In this document: positions 8,642-18,306 of the stretch, in pieces
Numbering within the stretch: position 1 is the stretch's first letter
How the letters are laid out: each line of letters starts with the position of its first letter
NCBI RefSeq assembly: GCF_000814325.1
Contig: NZ_JPHF01000003.1
Location: 248,001-312,000 of the forward strand
Origin: Flavihumibacter sp. ZG627
GTDB taxonomy: Bacteria; Bacteroidota; Bacteroidia; Chitinophagales; Chitinophagaceae
DNA length: 64,000 bases
Direction of reading: 5' to 3'
Notes under the pieces: model-generated
Seen by the model: the letters and a program-made list of their open reading frames with translations, nothing else
Told to the model about the DNA's origin: nothing
Databases searched by the model: none
Made by a program: the position numbers and the translations under genes

Positions 8642-8672
8642 CAAAAATAATAAGATGCAACTTTGTTGCAAA
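8642..8672 (-). promoter_or_regulatory. Bacteroidota-type promoter of merC
   Basis: On the minus strand a -33 TTTG (plus 8669-8672) is followed after 19 nt by TATTTTTG (plus 8642-8649), which fits the Bacteroidota consensus TTTG-N19-21-TAnnTTTG. The merC ATG is only about 9 nt beyond the -7 element, so the mRNA would be nearly leaderless. Confidence 0.7.
8656..8670. promoter_or_regulatory. 15-nt palindrome, likely Fur-family operator
   Basis: A perfect inverted repeat TGCAAC-TTT-GTTGCA lies between the divergent merC and sco-fur genes. It covers the spacer and the -33 box of the merC promoter. The size matches Fur-family (Fur/Zur/PerR) operators, and a Fur-family gene lies 0.7 kb away in the divergent transcript. 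Repression of merC by that regulator is inferred. Confidence 0.6.
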
Positions 8673-8734
8673 ATATTTCTTCTTTTGCAGAGTATTGGAA
8701 CTAAATAGCCCCGCCAGGTGTAAATTTGTATATC

Positions 8735-9397
8735 ATGAATAAGAGAACCCTGTTTTACGTAGCTTTTTTTGTTCTGCTTAGTGTTGGATTTATGTATGCC
8801 ATGACCCGGTTTATCCCCGGTTTTGGCGATGTGAAGATGCCCGTTCTGAGTTATGTGCAGCCTTTCAGGTTCCTCGACCAGAACGGCAAGGAGTTCAGCC
8901 AGCGCGATGTAGAGGGGAAGGTGTATGTAGCTGAATACTTCTTTACCACCTGTACGGGTATCTGCCCCAAGATGAACAATAACATGAAACAGGTTTTTGA
9001 TAAATACAAGGGGGATGCGGGTTTCATGATATTATCCCACTCAGTTGACCCTGAAACAGACTCGGTTGGGAGGATGCGGGTGTATGCCGATAGTTTGGGA
9101 GTGAATGGAGGAAACTGGCATTTCCTGACAGGAAGAAAGGACAGTCTGTATTATGCTGCCAGGGTGAGCTACCTCCTTGATGATCCGGAGAATAATAATG
9201 AAAAGATAGAAGACCAGTTCATCCATACACAGTTCTTCGCGCTGGTAGATAAAACAGGACGGGTGAGGCGTATTTATGATGGACTTAAATCTGAAGAAGT
9301 GGAAGCACTGATAAAAGATATACCGGAACTTTTGGAGGAACCGGCAGCAACCGGTCCAAGGTTCACCAATAGCCTATTCAATAACAATCCGCAATAA
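8735..9397 (+). CDS. SCO1/SenC family copper chaperone or thiol reductase
   Basis: This 220-residue protein has one N-terminal membrane anchor (FYVAFFVLLSVGFMYAM) and an extracytoplasmic thioredoxin fold with the SCO copper motif CTGIC (C73 and C77). The third family ligand is probably the His in DQFIHTQFF. SCO proteins deliver copper to cytochrome oxidase CuA or reduce its cysteines. The start is the ATG at 8735, directly behind a TAAATTTG -7 box at 8721-8728. The fur gene follows after 6 nt and is surely cotranscribed. Confidence 0.88.
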   Translation: MNKRTLFYVAFFVLLSVGFMYAMTRFIPGFGDVKMPVLSYVQPFRFLDQNGKEFSQRDVEGKVYVAEYFFTTCTGICPKMNNNMKQVFDKYKGDAGFMILSHSVDPETDSVGRMRVYADSLGVNGGNWHFLTGRKDSLYYAARVSYLLDDPENNNEKIEDQFIHTQFFALVDKTGRVRRIYDGLKSEEVEALIKDIPELLEEPAATGPRFTNSLFNNNPQ

Positions 9398-9403
9398 ACC
9401 TAT

Positions 9404-9832
9404 ATGGAAGAAGCCATATTGAATATTCTCAAACGTAACCAGCTGAGTGTAACCGGCAGCAGGCAAAGGATCCTGGAGCTTTTTTTTGGTCAGCAGGGCG
9501 CGCTTGCTCACGGTGATATTGAGAAACGAACCGGTGAGAAGTTTGACCGGGTAACGGTTTACCGCACGCTTCAGGTATTTCTGAACAAGGGAATTATCCA
9601 TACTATTCCCACTACCGATAACAGTATCCGTTATGCGCTATGTAAGGACGAATGTGAAGAAGGTCATCACCACGATAATCATGTGCATTTTGTTTGTGAG
9701 AAATGTGAGAATACAGTTTGCCTCGATGAGGTTACCATTCCTGAGATCTCATTGCCTAAGGGCTACGAAACCAGGCAGGTGGAGGTGATTGTGTCGGGGG
9801 TCTGTAAGAAATGTGAAACAGGTAAGAGGTAA
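9404..9832 (+). CDS. Fur family transcriptional regulator
   Basis: This 142-residue regulator has a winged helix (TGSRQRILELFF ... DRVTVYRTLQVFLNKGII) and a C-terminal metal-sensing dimer domain. It carries a His-rich loop (EGHHHDNHVHF) and two CxxC structural zinc motifs (CEKC, CKKC). The metal sensed cannot be fixed from sequence; zinc or peroxide sensing is as likely as iron. It is coexpressed with sco and probably acts at the palindrome at 8656-8670. A purine-rich heptamer repeat begins inside its last codons. Confidence 0.85.
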   Translation: MEEAILNILKRNQLSVTGSRQRILELFFGQQGALAHGDIEKRTGEKFDRVTVYRTLQVFLNKGIIHTIPTTDNSIRYALCKDECEEGHHHDNHVHFVCEKCENTVCLDEVTIPEISLPKGYETRQVEVIVSGVCKKCETGKR

Positions 9833-9859
9833 GAGGTGAGAGGTAAGGTAAGAGGTAAG
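9821..9859 (+). repeat. Purine-rich tandem repeat (AGAGGTA unit) over the fur stop
   Basis: Five to six imperfect copies of a 7-bp GGTAAGA unit start inside the last two codons of the fur gene, include its TAA stop, and extend 27 bp beyond. Confidence 0.75.
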
Positions 9860-9873
9860 ATTTGGGGAAAAAT

Positions 9874-9903
9874 AAAGCCCCGATGTAGACACACCGGGAC
9901 TTT
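9874..9903 (+). terminator. Probable terminator of the sco-fur transcript
   Basis: The stem AAAGCCCCG / CGGGACTTT (one mismatch) with a 12-nt loop ends in TTTT. It lies about 40 bp after the fur stop codon. Confidence 0.55.
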
Positions 9904-10048
9904 TGGTTAAGGCTCTGATTAGTAGCTATTTTAAAAGAAGCTGCTTTTGATCGGCTGAGCTTCTAAGTGTTTTCCTGTACAAATATATTGCGAATAATTA
10001 AATCCAGCAACTTTTATACATACCCTAAACTGGGTATTTTTCGAAGTT

Positions 10049-11770
10049 TTATGGCAGTTTGTTCATCTCCTGGCCCACAAAATCCATCAATGTTTTAACA
10101 CGGTCGGGACTAAGGTCAAAAGAAATTCCGGCTGCCTGGTATAATTCGGGTAAGGTTCGGGTTCCACCAAGTGATAATGCCTTCATATAATTGTCAAGCG
10201 CCAGCTCCTTGTTTTCCTTGTACTGCATCCACATGGCGATTGCACCTAACTGTGCAATACCATATTCGATATAATAGAATGGAACTTCAAAGAGGTGCAA
10301 CTGCCTTTGCCAACTGTATTTGCGGTATTCTTCCAGTCCCGACAGATCAATAACCCCTGTAGCAAATTCATCATTGATAGCCACCCAGCGTTCAGCTCTT
10401 TCTTCAAGTGTATGATTGGGGAATTCGTATACCCAATGCTGGAACTTATCGATGATAGCGATCCATGGGAAGATGGTAATGACTCTTTCCAGTTGGTGCT
10501 CCTTTGCGCGCAGGAGTTCTTTTTCATCATCGAAGAAGCTATGCCACTGGTCCATGCTGAAAAGTTCCATACTCATACTGGCGACCTCAGCAATTTCCAT
10601 GGGGTACTCCTTGAAGGCGCTTAGTTCAAGTGGGTGCGCGAGGAAGGAGTGGACGGCATGACCACCTTCATGTACCATGGTAGTAACATCATGCATTTGT
10701 CCGGCGGCATTCATAAAGATGAAAGGTGCGCCGGTTTCAGCGAGCGGACAATTATATCCACCTGGTGCTTTTCCCTTGCGGCTTTCCAGATCGAGGCGAC
10801 CCATTTTCTGCATGGTGACGAGGCAATCGGCAAAGAAAGGTCTGAGCTTCCGGAAACAGCTGATGGTTTTTTCCAACAGTTCTTCGCCGGTATTGAAGGG
10901 CCGCAATGGTGTTATGCCTTCCGGTTCGGCTTCTGTATCCCAGGGGCGGAGCGTATCGAGGCCCAGCTTAGCTTTTTTCTTTTCGTAGATGGCGGCAACG
11001 AGTGGAACAACATGTTGTTTCACTGCTTCATGGAAGGCGAAACAATCTTCCTTGGTATAATCAAAGCGACCCATCTCCGCGAATTTATAATCGCGGTAGT
11101 TGGCGAATCCTGCATTCAGCGCAACCTGGTGCCTTTTCTGAATCAGGGTAGTATAGAGTTCATTAAGCTGTTCACGATCGGCATAACGGCGATCCTGTAT
11201 CAGGCGGTATGCCTCTTCACGGATTTTCCGATCAGGGTTTTCAAGAAATTTACTAGCCTGTTGAAGGGTGTATTCCTTACCCTGGATGGTAACCGACATC
11301 TTACCAGAGATCACCCCATACTGCTGTGCCATAACGCTGAGGTCGGCCTGGAGGGGAATATTATCTTCCCTGAAAAGGTCGATCGATTTCTTTACACTAC
11401 GCAGGTAAGTGAAATACTGATGGGGGTCGAGTTCTTTACTATATGGACTGTCGATCAGTTTGCGATTCAGCTGGTCGGCATAGGGCTGGATCTTAGGCTG
11501 GATCTCCATCACGAAATAGGTGAAAGCGTCTTCGAGGGTTTTGTTTTCTGTATCACAGGTCATGCGAATTTGACGCCAGCAGGCGTCTTCACTCACCACG
11601 GCTTCCAGTTCACTACAATCTTTCATCCATTGCTCAAGCTCAGCGCCGGAAAGGATTGGCCTTTCTGCGAGGTCACGGAAATAAGGTTCCAGCGCCTCCC
11701 ATGTGGTTATAGAGAAATCCGAAGGCAGGAAATGCCTCTCGGGGGGTGTTAATTGGGCGGTAGGATTCAT
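10049..11770 (-). CDS. M3 family oligoendopeptidase (PepF-like)
   Basis: This 573-residue cytosolic peptidase has the zinc motif HEGGH (HExxH type) at about residues 365-369, in TTMVHEGGHAVHSF, with a further acidic ligand expected in the following MEIAEVASMSMELF. M3 oligopeptidases degrade short peptides. The length fits the PepF/M3B group. The gene lies 20 bp after the DUF5606 gene on the same strand, so the two are probably cotranscribed. Confidence 0.9.
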   Translation of the reverse strand: MNPTAQLTPPERHFLPSDFSITTWEALEPYFRDLAERPILSGAELEQWMKDCSELEAVVSEDACWRQIRMTCDTENKTLEDAFTYFVMEIQPKIQPYADQLNRKLIDSPYSKELDPHQYFTYLRSVKKSIDLFREDNIPLQADLSVMAQQYGVISGKMSVTIQGKEYTLQQASKFLENPDRKIREEAYRLIQDRRYADREQLNELYTTLIQKRHQVALNAGFANYRDYKFAEMGRFDYTKEDCFAFHEAVKQHVVPLVAAIYEKKKAKLGLDTLRPWDTEAEPEGITPLRPFNTGEELLEKTISCFRKLRPFFADCLVTMQKMGRLDLESRKGKAPGGYNCPLAETGAPFIFMNAAGQMHDVTTMVHEGGHAVHSFLAHPLELSAFKEYPMEIAEVASMSMELFSMDQWHSFFDDEKELLRAKEHQLERVITIFPWIAIIDKFQHWVYEFPNHTLEERAERWVAINDEFATGVIDLSGLEEYRKYSWQRQLHLFEVPFYYIEYGIAQLGAIAMWMQYKENKELALDNYMKALSLGGTRTLPELYQAAGISFDLSPDRVKTLMDFVGQEMNKLP

Positions 11771-11789
11771 ATATCCGTTGTTATACTTC

Positions 11790-12422
11790 TCACTTCTTTT
11801 TAGCGGCCTTCTTCGGCCTGGCAGATGCAGTATCTTCTGTTTCTGTGTCTTCAGCGTCAGCTTTCTTTGCAGGAGCTTTCTCTTTTGCTGCAGCAGTTTC
11901 TTTTGCAGGAGCTTTCTCTTTTGTGGCAGCCTCAGCTTTAGGAGCTGCTTTCTTCTTAGCTGCCTTAGGCTTTGCCTCTGTTACTTCAGCAACTTCTTCT
12001 TCAGATTCTGCTTCCTCTTCTGCCTCTTCTTCAGAACGCTCACTCAGCTTGATCTCCACACCAGATTTCTGGAGCGACTCAAACCATTTAACCATCTTTT
12101 TCATGTCGCTGGAGTATACGCGCTCGAAATCCATATCGGGATATACTTCGCCGAAATAGTCTTTAAGAGCGCCTGCATCTTTTCCATCAGGAAGCTTTGT
12201 TTTGCTTTTTTCCATCGCCTGGAAAATTTCCACCAGGTTCACGTTATCACGAACGGTATATATCTCGATACTCTCCAGGTGAGAGAAGTTGTGTACACGG
12301 GAAGAAACGAATTTGGTAGACTTATCGTCAAGGGAACGAACGATGGCGCCATCGGTTTTGCTGGCAACAAGTTCAAATAATCCGGGCAACCCGGTAACGG
12401 CAATGATTCTGTTGTATTCCAT
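11790..12422 (-). CDS. DUF5606 domain protein with basic Ala/Lys-rich tail
   Basis: This 210-residue protein starts with a conserved DUF5606 domain (residues 1-125, beginning EYNRIIAVTGLPGLFELVASK), a family I know only from Bacteroidota. The tail from about residue 125 is an acidic stretch (RSEEEAEEEAESEEE) followed by repeats of the KKKAAPK/KEKAPAK type. The tail resembles histone-H1-like or nucleic-acid-binding tails, but no function is known. Confidence 0.8.
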   Translation of the reverse strand: MEYNRIIAVTGLPGLFELVASKTDGAIVRSLDDKSTKFVSSRVHNFSHLESIEIYTVRDNVNLVEIFQAMEKSKTKLPDGKDAGALKDYFGEVYPDMDFERVYSSDMKKMVKWFESLQKSGVEIKLSERSEEEAEEEAESEEEVAEVTEAKPKAAKKKAAPKAEAATKEKAPAKETAAAKEKAPAKKADAEDTETEDTASARPKKAAKKK

Positions 12423-12459
12423 AAATGAAAATTATTGGGGAGGTGCAAGATAATGCAAA

Positions 12460-12648
12460 TCAGGCATCCATCCATTCCTTGAACCCGGCGGTCTGTTGGC
12501 TGCTCACGATAACTTCTTCAGGGGCGTTGGGCTCCGCCTCCACGAGGAGTTTGCCTTTGCCTTGTGATCTGAGTTTCCGGATAGCATTGATACTGGCCAG
12601 GTATTTACGAATCAGTCTAAAAAACTGTGCCGGGTCAAGTTCTCGGTT
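12460..12648 (-). pseudogene. C-terminal remnant of a LytTR response regulator
   Basis: The minus strand encodes 62 codons ending in FKEWMDA-stop that match the C-terminal part of a LytTR DNA-binding domain: a DPAQFFRLIRKYLASINAI helix-strand unit, then GKGKLLVEAEP and EEVIVSSQQTAGFKEWMDA. A stop codon interrupts the frame at 12649-12651, no start codon is available, and the receiver domain is absent. This is a decayed two-component regulator. Confidence 0.75.
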
Positions 12649-12765
12649 TCACGGCCCTTTTTTCATTGTTGATGGCAGCTAACCTGGCCATGTTGGTATT
12701 GATGGGGGCCATCATTGGGTTATGGAGGTAGTATCAAAAAACTTGTGCAACTTCAAAATAAAAAT

Positions 12766-13170
12766 ATGGTACAACAACATTCCGTCAGTTGGTTTGAGAT
12801 TCCGACCACTGATATCAATCGGGCGCAGAAGTTTTATGAAACCATCCTGGATATTGAGATGGTGCCAATGAATTTTCCGAGCATGCAGATGCGGATGTTT
12901 CCTGTGCAGGATCCGATGGGTGGAGGTATTAGTGGTGCACTCACGCATGCGCCTGAATTTTACCAGCCCCAGCAAAATGGGGTGCTGGTTTATCTCAATG
13001 CCAATCCTGATGTACAGCTGGTGCTAGACAGGATAGAAGCGGCGGGAGGCAAGATCGTGGTGCCAAAAACCGAGGTGAGTCCGGAGATCGGTTATATGGC
13101 TGTTTTCATCGATTCTGAAGGGAATAGGGTAGCTTTACATTCGATACCTGTAGGTCAGTCCCAGCCATAA
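12766..13170 (+). CDS. VOC family (glyoxalase-like) protein
   Basis: This 134-residue protein has the beta-alpha-beta-beta-beta pattern of vicinal oxygen chelate proteins, starting SVSWFEIPTTDINRAQKFYETILDIEM and ending IGYMAVFIDSEGNRVALHS. It is the short two-module form seen in many uncharacterised Bacteroidota proteins. Candidate metal ligands are H5 and the Glu near EGNRVALH. Start is the ATG at 12766. An SRPBCC gene and a DUF6265 gene follow closely in one likely operon. Confidence 0.8.
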   Translation: MVQQHSVSWFEIPTTDINRAQKFYETILDIEMVPMNFPSMQMRMFPVQDPMGGGISGALTHAPEFYQPQQNGVLVYLNANPDVQLVLDRIEAAGGKIVVPKTEVSPEIGYMAVFIDSEGNRVALHSIPVGQSQP

Positions 13171-13182
13171 AAACGAAGCCAT

Positions 13183-13683
13183 ATGATTGCAAAGGATTGG
13201 AGCCGGTTCATTGTGCGCATTAATGTAAGATCAACACGCCAGCAGATCTATGCCGCCTGGGCAACCAGGGCTGGAATAGAAAGCTGGTTTCTTCGTTTAT
13301 GCGAATACGTTAATAAGGAGGGTGTAGCCCTTGAGCCTCATATTGCAGCAGGTACTGGTGATCGTTATACTTTCTTATGGCATGGTTATTCAGATGAAGC
13401 TGTTGAAAGGGGAACTGTTCTGGAAGCTAATGGCCATGATATATTCCGGTTCAGTTTTGGCAAGGCGGGCAACTGCACCGTCCGCATTTTGCTTGCGGGT
13501 GATGAGCAGATCGTGGAACTGGAGCAGGATAATATTCCAACTGATGAAGATTCGAAGTTTATGTACCATGAGGGGTGTTCTTTGGGATGGACCTTTTACC
13601 TGACCAACCTTAAAAGCATTTTAGAGGGAGGCCTTGACCTCAGGAACCGTGATGTGAACCTGCAGAATATGCTCAACTCCTGA
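13183..13683 (+). CDS. SRPBCC domain protein (AHSA1-like)
   Basis: This 166-residue protein starts with the typical RFIVRINVRSTRQQIYAAWATRAGIESWF of START-like/AHSA1 domains, which form a hydrophobic ligand cavity. Ligand and role are unknown. It starts 13 bp after the VOC gene and ends 3 bp before the DUF6265 gene. A similar VOC-SRPBCC pair recurs at 53150-54083. Confidence 0.75.
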   Translation: MIAKDWSRFIVRINVRSTRQQIYAAWATRAGIESWFLRLCEYVNKEGVALEPHIAAGTGDRYTFLWHGYSDEAVERGTVLEANGHDIFRFSFGKAGNCTVRILLAGDEQIVELEQDNIPTDEDSKFMYHEGCSLGWTFYLTNLKSILEGGLDLRNRDVNLQNMLNS

Positions 13684-13685
13684 AT

Positions 13686-14171
13686 ATGAAAACGATCCTT
13701 ATTTTGACTTGCCTTTTTTTTGCATCATTTAATATACTAGAAAGCGAAGGGGTCAGGCAGACAAAAAAGGATATCACGCGTTTACTGAATCTTGAAGGCT
13801 TATGGGCAAGGAGTACTGCCAAGGGGGAGCGTTATGAAGAGTGGAAAAAAACCGGTGCAGAAAACCTGATGGGCAACGTCTACAGCATTAAGGGAGGCGA
13901 TACAATTGTAAGCGAACGCATCAACCTGGGAAGGAAGCAGCAGCAGATCGTTTATGTGGCAACGGTAGAAGACCAGAATGAAAAGAAACCTGTTGCATTT
14001 TTCCTCACCAGGGCTGAAAAAAATAAATACGTATTCGAGAATCCCACCCATGATTACCCGAAAAGAATTGTGTATGAATTCATCAGCATTGATTCACTCC
14101 ATGCATGGGTGGATGGTGGAGAGCAGGATCCCGGCAAGCGAGTCAACTATTATTTCAAACGATTAAAATAG
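13686..14171 (+). CDS. Secreted DUF6265 family protein
   Basis: This 161-residue protein has a signal peptide (MKTILILTCLFFASFN) and then the DUF6265 pattern: LEGLWARSTAKGERYEEW, VYSIKGGDTIVSERINL, and FENPTHDYPKRIVYEF. The fold is probably a small beta barrel resembling lipocalins. Function is unknown. It follows the SRPBCC gene with 2 bp between. Confidence 0.75.
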   Translation: MKTILILTCLFFASFNILESEGVRQTKKDITRLLNLEGLWARSTAKGERYEEWKKTGAENLMGNVYSIKGGDTIVSERINLGRKQQQIVYVATVEDQNEKKPVAFFLTRAEKNKYVFENPTHDYPKRIVYEFISIDSLHAWVDGGEQDPGKRVNYYFKRLK

Positions 14172-14248
14172 CGCCATATGTCAACAGATCCCGTCAACGA
14201 CGCCATGCAAAGTCAGATCAGAATGTCATGTGCACCCAAATAATTTAT

Positions 14249-14469
14249 TTATGAACGGGTGAGTTTTATCTCCATGGTCTTAATGCGTTACTCTTAGAGG
14301 GGGTTGGCCGGGTTCCATTCACCATCATCTTTAGCCAGCTTTTATGCCATTCTCCCGGTGTCATATAGTCGCGGAAAGCTTTCATCTGGTCATCCTGAGA
14401 AGGTGTTTGTGCAAGCAGGAATGCTGAAAAGAAGAGAAGAGAAATACAGCAAAAAAGAAGCTTTTTCAT
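14249..14469 (-). pseudogene. DUF1579 protein, frameshifted and internally deleted
   Basis: The minus strand begins with an intact signal peptide (MKKLLFCCISLLFFSAFLLAQ) and the DUF1579 opening MKAFRDYMTPGEWHK. One base is missing in the next codon: restoring a T gives the family motif HKMLAK, and the frame then reads LAKDDGEWNP as expected. After a short stretch with two stops, the same frame ends in KTMEIKLTRS-stop, the typical DUF1579 C-terminus. Most of the domain (about 100 residues) is deleted. Confidence 0.7.
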
Positions 14470-14512
14470 ATTCCAAAGTTTTGGGAAAGGTTCGAAGTGA
14501 TGAACCTGATAT

Positions 14513-17500
14513 GTGAATAAAATTTCATATATTCAACAACAACCCCTGGCCTTGAAAAGACCTTATCCCCAGAAGCCGCTATTTTCAGTGATCCTGAAAA
14601 GGATTTTCCGGGCTATGCTTTGTTTTTTCTTCCTGGCCTGGGCGCAGGATGCGGCTGCCAGGCAATTCCATTCCACTTTATATACAGTTAATGAAGGTCT
14701 GCCGGTTACCTATGTTTTTTGCATTTACCAGGATCACTATGGATTTATCTGGGCGGGTACACCTAATGGGCTGAGCCGCTTCGATGGAAGGCGTTTTGTG
14801 AATTATGATATGTCGCATGGACTACCCTCTTTAAGGGTGGATTGTGTATTCCAGGATAGTCGGCACCGGCTCTGGGTAGGCACGCGATATGGCATGGCGC
14901 AACTATTGGGAGAGCGGTTTAAAGTATATAGTACCAATGATGGTGCGGTCATCAATTTTGTTTCAGCGATCTGGGAAACTTCGGAGGGAGAGATATGGGC
15001 ACATACCGATGTAGGGGTATATCGATTTCATGACAGCAGCTGGATAAAGCTGAGCTTATTTCCCGGTTATCACGACCGGCATTGCCGTATGGCGGTGGAA
15101 ACAACATCAGGACTTGTTTTATGTTATCCCGACTGTATTGTACTGAGCCGGAAAGACAGGAGCTGGAAGATGATAGAGCGAAAGCCCTTTGGCGACCCCT
15201 ATTATAACCGCCTTGTTCAACATGGTGGGAAGGTATATGTAAATACGAGACGATCACTTTACCAGGTAAAAGAAGACGGCCTGGTAAGCATCGTGAACCA
15301 TGCTAACGGCGTAGGTCATTTCAATTATTTTATTGATTCGCAGAACCGGCTCTGGAATACGAGTAAGGGTCAGGAAAATGTCATAAGGATATCAACGCCG
15401 TGGAACTGGGAGCAGGAGCAAAGCAGTCTGCCCGCTGTTTATGGGCAGGTGAATGGGATCATGGAAGACAGATCGGGCAATATCTGGATGGCCACGCAAC
15501 ATGGACTGCTTAAGCTGCAGGAAACATCATACAGGGAGGTTTTTAGGGAGCAGGATTCGGTGGTTGATATTACTGCTTCGGCCACGCTGTTGCATACAGG
15601 AAATATATTGTTATCAGATGGCCGTCGCTACCGGCTGTTGGATCGCGGCACGCTGAAGACGAGCCTTCTCCCCGAGCGAGGCGACCTGGTGGATCATGTT
15701 GCATATGATAAAAAGAATACAACATGGATGCTCACACGAAATGTATTATTGCTCCAATATAAAGATGGCCGCGTTGAAGATCATAGTAATTTATTGGAAA
15801 GTTTTGCACCCAATTATTTCAATAGTTGTATCTATGACAGCCTGCATGGAAAGCTGCTCATCACGCTTGATTCGATATTGGTGGAAGGAGATGAAACAGG
15901 ATTCAGAAAGATACCATTGCCATCTAAACTTGTGAGTGGTCCAATGAATATGCAGCTCAGCCAGGCAGGAGGCGGGAGAAATCTTTTATTCATACCACAG
16001 CAGGGTTTATTTGAATTAATGCCTGACAATAGTTTCAGACTTTTACTTTCATACCCACAGCGGGAATATGTATCCATATATAGCAATGCGGGCATGGATG
16101 GCAGCATCTGGATGGCGGTGCAGGGGAGGGGATTAAAGGAGTACCTATTCAATGAAAAGGGAACGCTGAAATTGGTTGACAGTGTGAGCAGGAAGGAGGG
16201 TTTGCAGGGAAACCTGGTGACTTCCATGGCAACCGACAGGAAGGGCAGGCATTGGGTGCAGACGCCATCGGGGCTTGACCTGTTATGGAAAAATGAAGCG
16301 GGACGATGGACAGTTTATAATTACAGCAAGGCCAGGGGGTTGCGATCAAATAGCTGGGACCTCGGAAAAGTATTAGCTGATGGTGATGGGCTGATATGGT
16401 CTTCAACATTGAATAATCTATTAATGATTGAGGCGGCAACCGTAGAGATGAATATTATGCCGGTATCGGTAGTTATTGAGGCCATTTATGCCGGTGCTGA
16501 TGGAAGAAAACTGCAGGCGCTGGGAACTGGCGGCGCGGGCTATTTTGATCTCCCCAACAAACCCTCGTTGCGGTATGGAGATAACACGATAAAAATCAAT
16601 TTTGCGGGATTGGCCTATACCGATAATCCTGATATAAAATATTCCTATAAACTGGAGCCGATCCATGCCAACTGGACAACAGGCAGCAACAATGAATCAG
16701 TGACATTTGTAGACCTTGGCGCGGGCAGTTATACTTTCAGTGTACGCGCGCGTGATGGTGCGGCGCCATGGAGTGAGGTGGCACAGTGTAGTTTCCAGAT
16801 CATGCGGCCGGTCTGGCAGGAATGGTGGTTCATAACCAGCATACTTTTATTTGTGGCAATACTGGGGTATAGGTTCTATGCATTCAGGATGCAACAGATG
16901 AAGCAACTGATGGCAATGCGAACAAGGATCTCGCGCGACCTGCATGATGATATCGGTGCCACGCTCAGCGGCATATATCTCTATAGTCATCTAACGCACC
17001 AACAAATCAGGAACAGTCAGCAGGTTGAGGCAGAAGCATCACTTAAAACCATACAGGAGTCATCGCTGGAAATGGCCGACCGGTTAAATGATATAGTGTG
17101 GGTAGTGAATCCCGATAATGATGACCTGTCTAAATTAATGAAACGGTTAAAGGAGTATACAGTGGGGATAGCAACGGTGAAGCAGATCACCACGGTGATG
17201 AAACTTGATACGGAGGTTGAGAAGATCAAACTCAGTATGCTGGCGCGGAAGAATATTTATCTTCTTTTTAAGGAAGCGATAAACAATGCGGTAAAATACA
17301 GCAATTGTCATTCGCTTCATTTTATGGTGGGCATGCAAAACAAGGAACTGGAGTTTGTACTGGAAGATGACGGTGAAGGATTTAATGAGATTGAAGTGAT
17401 AAAAGGCAACGGTTTGAATAATATGGAGAAGAGGGCAGAGGAGATGGGTGCAGAATTAATGATAAATTCTGGTTCGGGAAAAGGAACAACCATTACACTT

Positions 17501-17518
17501 CATTTGAGAATCACCTGA
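14513..17518 (+). CDS. Two-component propeller sensor histidine kinase
   Basis: This 1001-residue protein has a short N-terminal region and signal ([15 protein letters not shown]), two periplasmic seven-blade propellers of Reg_prop repeats (about residues 45-640; unit like [19 protein letters not shown]), a Y_Y_Y domain (about 690-765), and one membrane helix (about 772-792). A HisKA_3 dimerisation domain with phospho-acceptor His near 808 ([13 protein letters not shown]) and a HATPase domain (NNAVKYS near 924) follow. Such kinases often sense glycans. GTG at 14513 or ATG at 14615 could be the start. The regulator gene follows at 17562. Confidence 0.92.
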   Translation: MNKISYIQQQPLALKRPYPQKPLFSVILKRIFRAMLCFFFLAWAQDAAARQFHSTLYTVNEGLPVTYVFCIYQDHYGFIWAGTPNGLSRFDGRRFVNYDMSHGLPSLRVDCVFQDSRHRLWVGTRYGMAQLLGERFKVYSTNDGAVINFVSAIWETSEGEIWAHTDVGVYRFHDSSWIKLSLFPGYHDRHCRMAVETTSGLVLCYPDCIVLSRKDRSWKMIERKPFGDPYYNRLVQHGGKVYVNTRRSLYQVKEDGLVSIVNHANGVGHFNYFIDSQNRLWNTSKGQENVIRISTPWNWEQEQSSLPAVYGQVNGIMEDRSGNIWMATQHGLLKLQETSYREVFREQDSVVDITASATLLHTGNILLSDGRRYRLLDRGTLKTSLLPERGDLVDHVAYDKKNTTWMLTRNVLLLQYKDGRVEDHSNLLESFAPNYFNSCIYDSLHGKLLITLDSILVEGDETGFRKIPLPSKLVSGPMNMQLSQAGGGRNLLFIPQQGLFELMPDNSFRLLLSYPQREYVSIYSNAGMDGSIWMAVQGRGLKEYLFNEKGTLKLVDSVSRKEGLQGNLVTSMATDRKGRHWVQTPSGLDLLWKNEAGRWTVYNYSKARGLRSNSWDLGKVLADGDGLIWSSTLNNLLMIEAATVEMNIMPVSVVIEAIYAGADGRKLQALGTGGAGYFDLPNKPSLRYGDNTIKINFAGLAYTDNPDIKYSYKLEPIHANWTTGSNNESVTFVDLGAGSYTFSVRARDGAAPWSEVAQCSFQIMRPVWQEWWFITSILLFVAILGYRFYAFRMQQMKQLMAMRTRISRDLHDDIGATLSGIYLYSHLTHQQIRNSQQVEAEASLKTIQESSLEMADRLNDIVWVVNPDNDDLSKLMKRLKEYTVGIATVKQITTVMKLDTEVEKIKLSMLARKNIYLLFKEAINNAVKYSNCHSLHFMVGMQNKELEFVLEDDGEGFNEIEVIKGNGLNNMEKRAEEMGAELMINSGSGKGTTITLHLRIT

Positions 17519-17561
17519 TGGGGTATTGCGAATTGAAATTATAAGCTGGAAATTATTAACC

Positions 17562-18209
17562 ATGGAAATCCGCGTTCTCATATACGAAGACAACAAGATG
17601 GTACGTGATGCCATGCAGATCATTTTGAATGGTTCGGCAGGGTACTGCTGTTGTGGTGCTTATGCCGATGGCAATCACTGGGAGCGTGATCTCAATGGTA
17701 TAAAGCCTGATGTGGTGTTGATGGATATAGAGCTACCGGGAATAAACGGGGTGGAGCTCACACGCAGGATCAGGGAGCGGTTTCCTGAGGTGAAGGTGCT
17801 TATCCAGACAGTGTTCAATGACAGTGATAAGATCTTCCGGGCAATATGTGCAGGGGCAAGCGGGTACCTGCTCAAAACAGATCCACCGCAGAAATACCTG
17901 GAAGCTATCAATGAAGTTTATAATGGAGGTGCTCCCATGAGTTCATCGGTAGCGAGCAAAGTGCTGCGCTTTTTCACCCATCACAATGTTATCCTCGTTT
18001 CACCTGATGGAATAAATTATCACCTCAGTGAAAGAGAGAAATATATTCTCCACCTTATGATAGAGGGGCATGATTTCAAATCAATTGCCGCCCTTGCTTA
18101 TATAAGCTATGAAACGGTAAGAAGTCATGTTAAGCAGATCTACAAGAAACTACATGTTGCCGGCAGAACAGAAGCCATTATGAAAGCGATACAACAAGGG
18201 CTCTCCTGA
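17562..18209 (+). CDS. NarL/LuxR-type response regulator
   Basis: This 215-residue protein has a receiver domain with the phosphorylatable Asp in DVVLMDIELPG (about residue 55) and a C-terminal LuxR-type helix-turn-helix (LSEREKYILHLMIEGHDFKSIAALAYISYETVRSHVKQIYKKL). It is the partner of the upstream kinase, 43 bp away, whose HisKA_3 type pairs with NarL regulators. Start is the ATG at 17562, directly before the first receiver strand. Confidence 0.92.
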   Translation: MEIRVLIYEDNKMVRDAMQIILNGSAGYCCCGAYADGNHWERDLNGIKPDVVLMDIELPGINGVELTRRIRERFPEVKVLIQTVFNDSDKIFRAICAGASGYLLKTDPPQKYLEAINEVYNGGAPMSSSVASKVLRFFTHHNVILVSPDGINYHLSEREKYILHLMIEGHDFKSIAALAYISYETVRSHVKQIYKKLHVAGRTEAIMKAIQQGLS

Positions 18210-18306
18210 CATAAGAATTCACCCAATGGGTGATGGTAATAAAGAGGACAATTTCACACTTTGTGTGGTGACTGCCCTTCCTATTGTTCATTCTAAACCT
18301 ATCAAC

